Source: Bifidobacteriaceae bacterium
Lineage (GTDB): Bacteria; Actinomycetota; Actinomycetes; Actinomycetales; WQXJ01
NCBI GenBank assembly: GCA_031270825.1
Contig: JAISXH010000007.1
Coordinates: 1 to 64,000, forward strand
Length of the DNA stretch: 64,000 nucleotides
Reading direction: 5' to 3'
In this document: positions 59,279 through 64,000 of the stretch, in pieces
Layout of the letters: every line of letters starts with the position of its first letter
Numbering within the stretch: the stretch's first letter is position 1
The notes under the pieces: generated by a model
Told to the model about the DNA's origin: nothing
Database searches by the model: none
The model's input: the letters and a program-made list of their open reading frames with translations, nothing else
Made by a program: the position numbers and the translations under genes

Positions 59279-60364
59279 GTGGCTTTGACAATCGGAATTG
59301 TGGGACTGCCCAACGTGGGCAAATCGACCCTGTTCAACGCCCTGACGCGGAATCAGGTGCTGGCGGAAAACTATCCCTTCGCCACGATCGAGCCGAACGT
59401 GGGGGTCGTGGCGCTGCCGGACAGCCGGCTGCCGGTGCTGGCGGAATTGTTCGATTCGGCCAAGGTGGTTCCGGCCACGGTCAGTTTCGTGGACATCGCC
59501 GGGATTGTGCGGGGCGCTTCCCAGGGCGAGGGGCTGGGCAACCAGTTCCTCGCCAACATCCGCGAGGCGGACGCGATTTGCCAGGTCATCCGAGTTTTCG
59601 AGGATCCGGATATTGTCCACGTCGAGGGCCGGGTCGATGCGGCGGCGGACATTGCAACGATCGACACCGAGTTGATCTTGGCCGATCTGCAAACCCTCGA
59701 CAAAGCGGCGGCTCGGTTGGCCAAGGAGGCCAAGGCCAAGCGGTCAAGCGGGGCCGAGTTGGCCGCCCTCGAGCGGGCCAAGGATTTTCTTGACAACGGC
59801 ACAACGTTGTATGCGGCATCGAAACAGGGGCTGTTGGACTTGGCGGAGTTGAAGGAGTTCTCGTTCATGACCGCCAAGCCGTTCATCTACGTTTTCAACG
59901 CCGACGATGCCGTGCTCGCCTCGCCCGAGCGCACGGCCCAGTTGCGGGAACTGGTCTCGCCCGCCGAGGCGATCATCCTGGACGCCAGCTTCGAGTCCGA
60001 TCTGACCGATCTGGAGCCCGCGGACGCGGCCGAGTTGTTGGCTGAGTCGGGTCAGGCCGAATCTGGCCTGGATCATCTGGCGCGGGTCGGTTTCGTCACT
60101 TTGGGGCTGCAAACATTCTTGACGGCTGGGCCCAAGGAGTCGCGGGCCTGGACCATTCGGCGGGGCTGGACGGCGCCGCAGGCGGCCGGGGTGATCCACA
60201 CCGATTTCGAACGGGGTTTCATCAAAGCCGAGGTCGTCTCCTTCGATGATCTGGTCGCATTGGGCGGCCTGGTCGCGGCTCGGGCCGCCGGCAAACTCCG
60301 GATCGAAGGCAAGGACTATGTGATGGAAGACGGGGACGTGGTCGAGTTCCGCTTCAACGTGTAG
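59279..60364 (+). CDS. ychF: redox-regulated ATPase YchF
   Basis: MALTIGIVGLPNVGKSTLFNALTRNQVLAENYPFATIEPNVGVV; C-terminal DYVMEDGDVVEFRFNV. Confidence 0.97.
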   Translation: MALTIGIVGLPNVGKSTLFNALTRNQVLAENYPFATIEPNVGVVALPDSRLPVLAELFDSAKVVPATVSFVDIAGIVRGASQGEGLGNQFLANIREADAICQVIRVFEDPDIVHVEGRVDAAADIATIDTELILADLQTLDKAAARLAKEAKAKRSSGAELAALERAKDFLDNGTTLYAASKQGLLDLAELKEFSFMTAKPFIYVFNADDAVLASPERTAQLRELVSPAEAIILDASFESDLTDLEPADAAELLAESGQAESGLDHLARVGFVTLGLQTFLTAGPKESRAWTIRRGWTAPQAAGVIHTDFERGFIKAEVVSFDDLVALGGLVAARAAGKLRIEGKDYVMEDGDVVEFRFNV

Positions 60365-60723
60365 GGACGGCATGGCGATATGGCGATCACGGCTGCGGCT
60401 GCCAAGAAGACCCGGCGGGTCGTTGGTTGGTCCGTCCTCGCCTGGGGCGACGGCCCCGGCGGGTTCTTCGAGCAGCGCGACCTGCGCGGGCACTGACGCC
60501 GCCCCCGCCCCAGCCTGTCTGCGGAGTCCTGGGTGAAGCCCTCCCGGTTCTTCATCAGATGCTCGGTCAACTCGCCCAGGATGCCCACGCTCCACCGGAC
60601 GGCGATGAGCCGCGCGCGCATCGCGCACAACAGATAGTCCCGCAGCGAGCGGGAGTACAGAACGTTCGCGTCGGCCGGACAGATTCGGACTGGGCGGTCC
60701 TGCGGCGGGGGCGGGGCCCTCAC
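60365..60723 (-). pseudogene. 3'-truncated PIN-domain toxin (VapC-like) remnant
   Basis: N-terminal VRICPADANVLYSRSLRDYLLCAMRARLIAVRWSVGILGELTEHL is PIN-like; sequence after ~70 aa is low-complexity and runs into ychF 3' end; GTGA overlap with antitoxin. Confidence 0.65.
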
Positions 60724-61103
60724 TCGGTCAAGCCCAACTCGTTCTGCAAGGCCATCAGGCTTGCCATCGCTGCCTCCTGCCGGGCGTCCTCGATCTCCAG
60801 CCAGGCCCGGATGGCGTCCGCGCGGATGCGGTGGTGCGTCCCGACCATGCGGAACGGCAGCTTCCCGCCGTCCATCAGCTTGCGAACCTGCGCCCTGGAC
60901 ATCCCCAGCACCGCCGCCGCCTCTGTGGGGCTGACCTCCCGCAGCCCCTGGGTTACGACCACCTCGCGGCCTTGGGTCTCGGCGTCGAGCCAGCGGGCGA
61001 TCCGCTTCAAAGCCTCCCGGGACAACAGCACCATCGACTCGTCGCCGTCGGACTCGAGCGCGCGGTGGACCCGCTTCGCGTCCTTCTCCAGCACCGGAGA
61101 CAT
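60720..61103 (-). CDS. excisionase-type helix-turn-helix protein, putative antitoxin
   Basis: VSPTEAAAVLGMSRAQVRKLMDGGKLPFRMVGTHHRIRADAIRAWLE. Confidence 0.85.
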   Translation of the reverse strand: MSPVLEKDAKRVHRALESDGDESMVLLSREALKRIARWLDAETQGREVVVTQGLREVSPTEAAAVLGMSRAQVRKLMDGGKLPFRMVGTHHRIRADAIRAWLEIEDARQEAAMASLMALQNELGLTE

Positions 61104-61230
61104 AACTATACCTCTATCTGTCGCATCTGCCGCAACTGGCCCAAGTGTACGCCCGGCACAATCGAACGCAAGGGGTCGACATGCTTTGTGATTATGGCCT
61201 GGCCTGTGCGGGTGTCACGCTGTGAACCAA

Positions 61231-61269
61231 CTATGTTAGTTAGCTGCAATTACCGGCTAACTAGCATAG
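61231..61269. promoter_or_regulatory. operator-like inverted repeat upstream of AbiEi-like gene
   Basis: ctatgttagttagc (61231-61244) / gctaactagcatag (61256-61269): 14-bp arms, one mismatch, 11-nt spacer. Confidence 0.8.
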
Positions 61270-61278
61270 GATGGAGGC

Positions 61279-62256
61279 GTGTGGAGAACCGTTCTAGCTG
61301 ACGCGGGAGTCGCGGTGGAGACCGTTGATGCTGACCACGTTCGGCTGCGCTGCGGCGACCAGTCCCAGGCGGTCCTGCTGCGCAGGCTCTCGGTGCTGAC
61401 TCCTTCGCGTGTGCCCGAGGCTCTGGGCGAGCCGGGGCTGCTGGTGGCGCCGCGAGCCACTCGCCGAGCGGTCGGCGTCGCCGTCGGCCGCGGTTGGGGG
61501 GTCGCGACCGATGACGGCCAGTATGCGGTTAAGGTGGGCCGCCGCTCCTTGCTCTCCCAGCCGATGGCGAAGGAGCGCGCCCGGCGGCATCCGGGGCCGC
61601 CGTCGTGGGGGCTGCTGACCGTCGCCAGAAGGCTGCTGGAGTTGGCGCCCGCGACGGGCCTGGAGTTGGCGGCCGCCTCCGGGGTGTCGCAATCGCGGGT
61701 CTCGCGGGTGCTGGCCAAACTCTCCGCCCGCGCGCTGGTTGAGCGCGGCTCCGAGGGGTACCGCCCGGTTGACCGGAGGCGGCTCGTCGATTGGTGGCTG
61801 GCGAACTATCCCGGCGCTGGCGGCGCGGTCAGCTACTGGGCCTGCGCGGACAGCGTCGCTGAACAGACCCGCGAAGCGGTCTCCGCGCTCGCCGCCGCCG
61901 GGCGGGTGGCGGTCTCCGGAGACCCGGCGGCCGACCGCCTAGCGCCTTGGCGGATCCCGACCTTCGCGGTGGTGTACGCCGAGCGCGGCGTTCCGTTGGA
62001 CAACTGCGGGTTCGTCCTGGTTGCCAGCCGCGAAGAGGCCACCTTGGCCTTGTGCGCCCCCGCCGATCCCGGTCTGTGGCTGCCATCGGATTGGACGGTG
62101 AACGGCATCCCGCTGGCCGATCCGCTTCAGATCGTCTACGACGTGGCCAACGGCCCCGAGCCAGATCGCGCCGAAGCGGCAACCCGACTCGACGAGGCGC
62201 TCCTGTCCCGCTACCGGACGCAGTGGGAGAACGCCGCCAGAAAGGACCACCCGTGA
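61279..62256 (+). CDS. AbiEi-like antitoxin/transcriptional regulator
   Basis: Helix-turn-helix LELAAASGVSQSRVSRVLAKLSARALVERG; C-terminal regulator-like domain; overlaps downstream nucleotidyltransferase fragment. Confidence 0.65.
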   Translation: MWRTVLADAGVAVETVDADHVRLRCGDQSQAVLLRRLSVLTPSRVPEALGEPGLLVAPRATRRAVGVAVGRGWGVATDDGQYAVKVGRRSLLSQPMAKERARRHPGPPSWGLLTVARRLLELAPATGLELAAASGVSQSRVSRVLAKLSARALVERGSEGYRPVDRRRLVDWWLANYPGAGGAVSYWACADSVAEQTREAVSALAAAGRVAVSGDPAADRLAPWRIPTFAVVYAERGVPLDNCGFVLVASREEATLALCAPADPGLWLPSDWTVNGIPLADPLQIVYDVANGPEPDRAEAATRLDEALLSRYRTQWENAARKDHP

Positions 62257-62516
62257 TCGAACTGACATCGACGTCCCGCGCCGAGGACTCCGGCTATCAC
62301 GCCGTCAAAGACGTGGCCGAAATCGCCGCCGAAATCAGCGCCGACTACCGGCTAATCGGTGGGCACATGGTCACGATGCTGGTTGCCGCCCGCCAGGTCA
62401 CCGACGTTCCCCCGCGCGAGACCGCAGACGCTGACCTGGGCGCTGACTTCTCCGTGATCGCCGACCCCGCGCTGCCGCGCGCACTGCGTGCGCGCGGTTA
62501 CACCCGACTCTGCTGA
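62253..62516 (+). pseudogene. truncated AbiEii-like nucleotidyltransferase toxin (88 codons)
   Basis: YRLIGGHMVTMLVAARQVTDVPPRETADADLGADFSVIADP resembles the nucleotidyltransferase N-terminus; stops after RGYTRLC. Confidence 0.65.
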
Positions 62517-62548
62517 AGCCCTGCCAGCACGCCGCGAACAGGACGCCG

Positions 62549-63904
62549 TTACTGGAACGCGAAGACGGGCGGGAAGACCAGCACCACCGCTGCGGCCCAG
62601 GCGGCGTAGACGGGCAGGTACGCCACTTGCCAGTGGGCCATCGCCGAGAACGGCGCCCGCCCTCTGACGAATCGCAGGGACAACCAGCCGGCCCCGGCTA
62701 GGTGAACGGCGAGCAGCAGATTCAGGCCCAGGGCGGCGAGCTTGTTGGGGCTGGCCCCGAACTCGGCGACGCGGCCGGCCATGGTGGCGAGCGCCACCGC
62801 GTCCACCGCCAGCGCGGCCACGACCAGCCCCAGGTGCAGCCAGTCGAACAGCCCCGGCGGGGCGGCCGGCTCGCGGGCTGAGACCGCGTAGAGGAGCAGG
62901 GCGGCAACCACGATCAGAACGGCATCGAACAAGATCAGTTGCTCGCGGCCGGCGCGATCCACGTTGCCGCTGGCCAACAGCACAGGCAGGAGAACCAGCA
63001 GCATCAGCATGGTGATTGGCGTGAACACCCGCGTCAGGACCGGCGCGATGTTCTCGATCACGCTTTGCTTGGCTTCGACCAGCCAGGCCGCCACCAGCAG
63101 CGCTCCTGGCGCGGCGATCGGCATGATCCATTCCGTCACCAAATTGCCCTGGTGGGTGCCGACTGCGTTCAGAATCGCCAAGGTCAAGCCCACCAGCGCG
63201 CCCCCGCCCAGCGCGATCAGCAGGTAATAGATCGCGATTTCGCCGCTGAACCGTACGAAGTCCATCAGCCGGGCCGTCAACCGCGACCATCCGCCGCAGT
63301 ATGCCACCCCGGCCAGGAACCACAACGCTAGCGGCAGGTGCAGCGCCACGAGCAGTTGGGTGGCGCCTCCACCCGTGAACGGGTAGAGGTTCACCGCCAG
63401 GGCCAGCGCCGCGACCAGTCCGACCAGCGAGGCGGCCGTTCCCCGGCTGGGGGGACGCTTCCAGGCGAAGTACCCCACCAGCCACGGCCACACCAAGAAG
63501 CCGGCGTTCAGCGTGAACGTCCATTCGTCCAGGTGTTGTAGGCGAACTAGCGTTGAGCCCGCCCAAACGCTCAAACCGGCGCCGATGCCGAGCGCCACCG
63601 CCACAGCCGCCTCGCGCCTCCCAGCCCGGTAGCCCGGCTCGGTTGGAAGAAGGACCAGTTGCTTCCACAGACGGTCCGAGTGCTGGCGGGCGAACTCGCG
63701 CGACACGGCATCGAGCTTGCCCAGCCTCTTTATCGCGACCAGGAACGCCTCCTCGTGGTCGAACCCCGAGGCCTGCAACTCGGCGATCTGCTCGCGGAGG
63801 TGGTCTTCAAGTTCGACCACGTCATCTGGGCTGAGCGCGCGCTGGCGCAGAGCGTGGCTGCGCCAAGCCTCGATCTGGTCCTCAAGCCCGGTCGAGGCGT
63901 TCAT
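62549..63904 (-). CDS. polytopic membrane protein with permease-prefix-like N-terminal domain
   Basis: N-terminal IEAWRSHALRQRALSPDDVVELEDHLREQIAELQASGFDHEEAFLVAIKRLGKLDAVSREFARQ then ~10 hydrophobic segments. Confidence 0.75.
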   Translation of the reverse strand: MNASTGLEDQIEAWRSHALRQRALSPDDVVELEDHLREQIAELQASGFDHEEAFLVAIKRLGKLDAVSREFARQHSDRLWKQLVLLPTEPGYRAGRREAAVAVALGIGAGLSVWAGSTLVRLQHLDEWTFTLNAGFLVWPWLVGYFAWKRPPSRGTAASLVGLVAALALAVNLYPFTGGGATQLLVALHLPLALWFLAGVAYCGGWSRLTARLMDFVRFSGEIAIYYLLIALGGGALVGLTLAILNAVGTHQGNLVTEWIMPIAAPGALLVAAWLVEAKQSVIENIAPVLTRVFTPITMLMLLVLLPVLLASGNVDRAGREQLILFDAVLIVVAALLLYAVSAREPAAPPGLFDWLHLGLVVAALAVDAVALATMAGRVAEFGASPNKLAALGLNLLLAVHLAGAGWLSLRFVRGRAPFSAMAHWQVAYLPVYAAWAAAVVLVFPPVFAFQ

Positions 63905-64000
63905 GCCGGCGCCGCCCACCCCGCCGCGCGCGGCCAGCCGAGCGGTCTCGGATCGCGTTGGCGGTTTCCCATGCCGGTGTCCTGCGGTTTGGCTCTGGTC

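Overview
High-GC actinobacterial chromosomal window, almost entirely + strand. Left part (~0.15-19.2 kb): a translationally coupled type IV pilus locus with three prepilin-like proteins, pilD, pilM, pilN-like, pilO-like, an exported RCC1-like repeat protein, a complete conservon-type cassette (CvnA-like kinase, roadblock/LC7, DUF742, Ras-like GTPase), a PAS protein, then pilB, pilT and pilC. Middle (19.5-51.1 kb): rpoB-rpoC, rpsL-rpsG-fusA-tuf, a short accessory insert (DUF1345-like membrane protein and a stand-alone EF-Tu-domain-2-like protein), the S10/spc/alpha ribosomal clusters through rplQ, plus secY, adk, map, infA, rpmJ and rpoA. Right part (51.2-60.4 kb): pstSCAB behind an 11-nt phased PHO-box-like array, a SenX3/PhoR-like kinase and RegX3/PhoP-like regulator, bioY, ribF, ychF. 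End (60.4-64 kb): a divergent pair of toxin-antitoxin-like modules in which both toxin genes look 3'-truncated, then a minus-strand membrane protein. Best candidate for an undescribed system: the conservon GTPase switch plus PAS protein embedded inside the pilus operon, formally analogous to MglA/MglB control of type IV pili. Other notable points: a very long Ala/Lys repeat N-terminal extension on ribosomal protein L15, Arg at S12 codon 88, and the orphan EF-Tu-domain-2-like protein. No CRISPR, tRNA or rRNA was recognised. All family assignments are from reading the translations; no searches were run.
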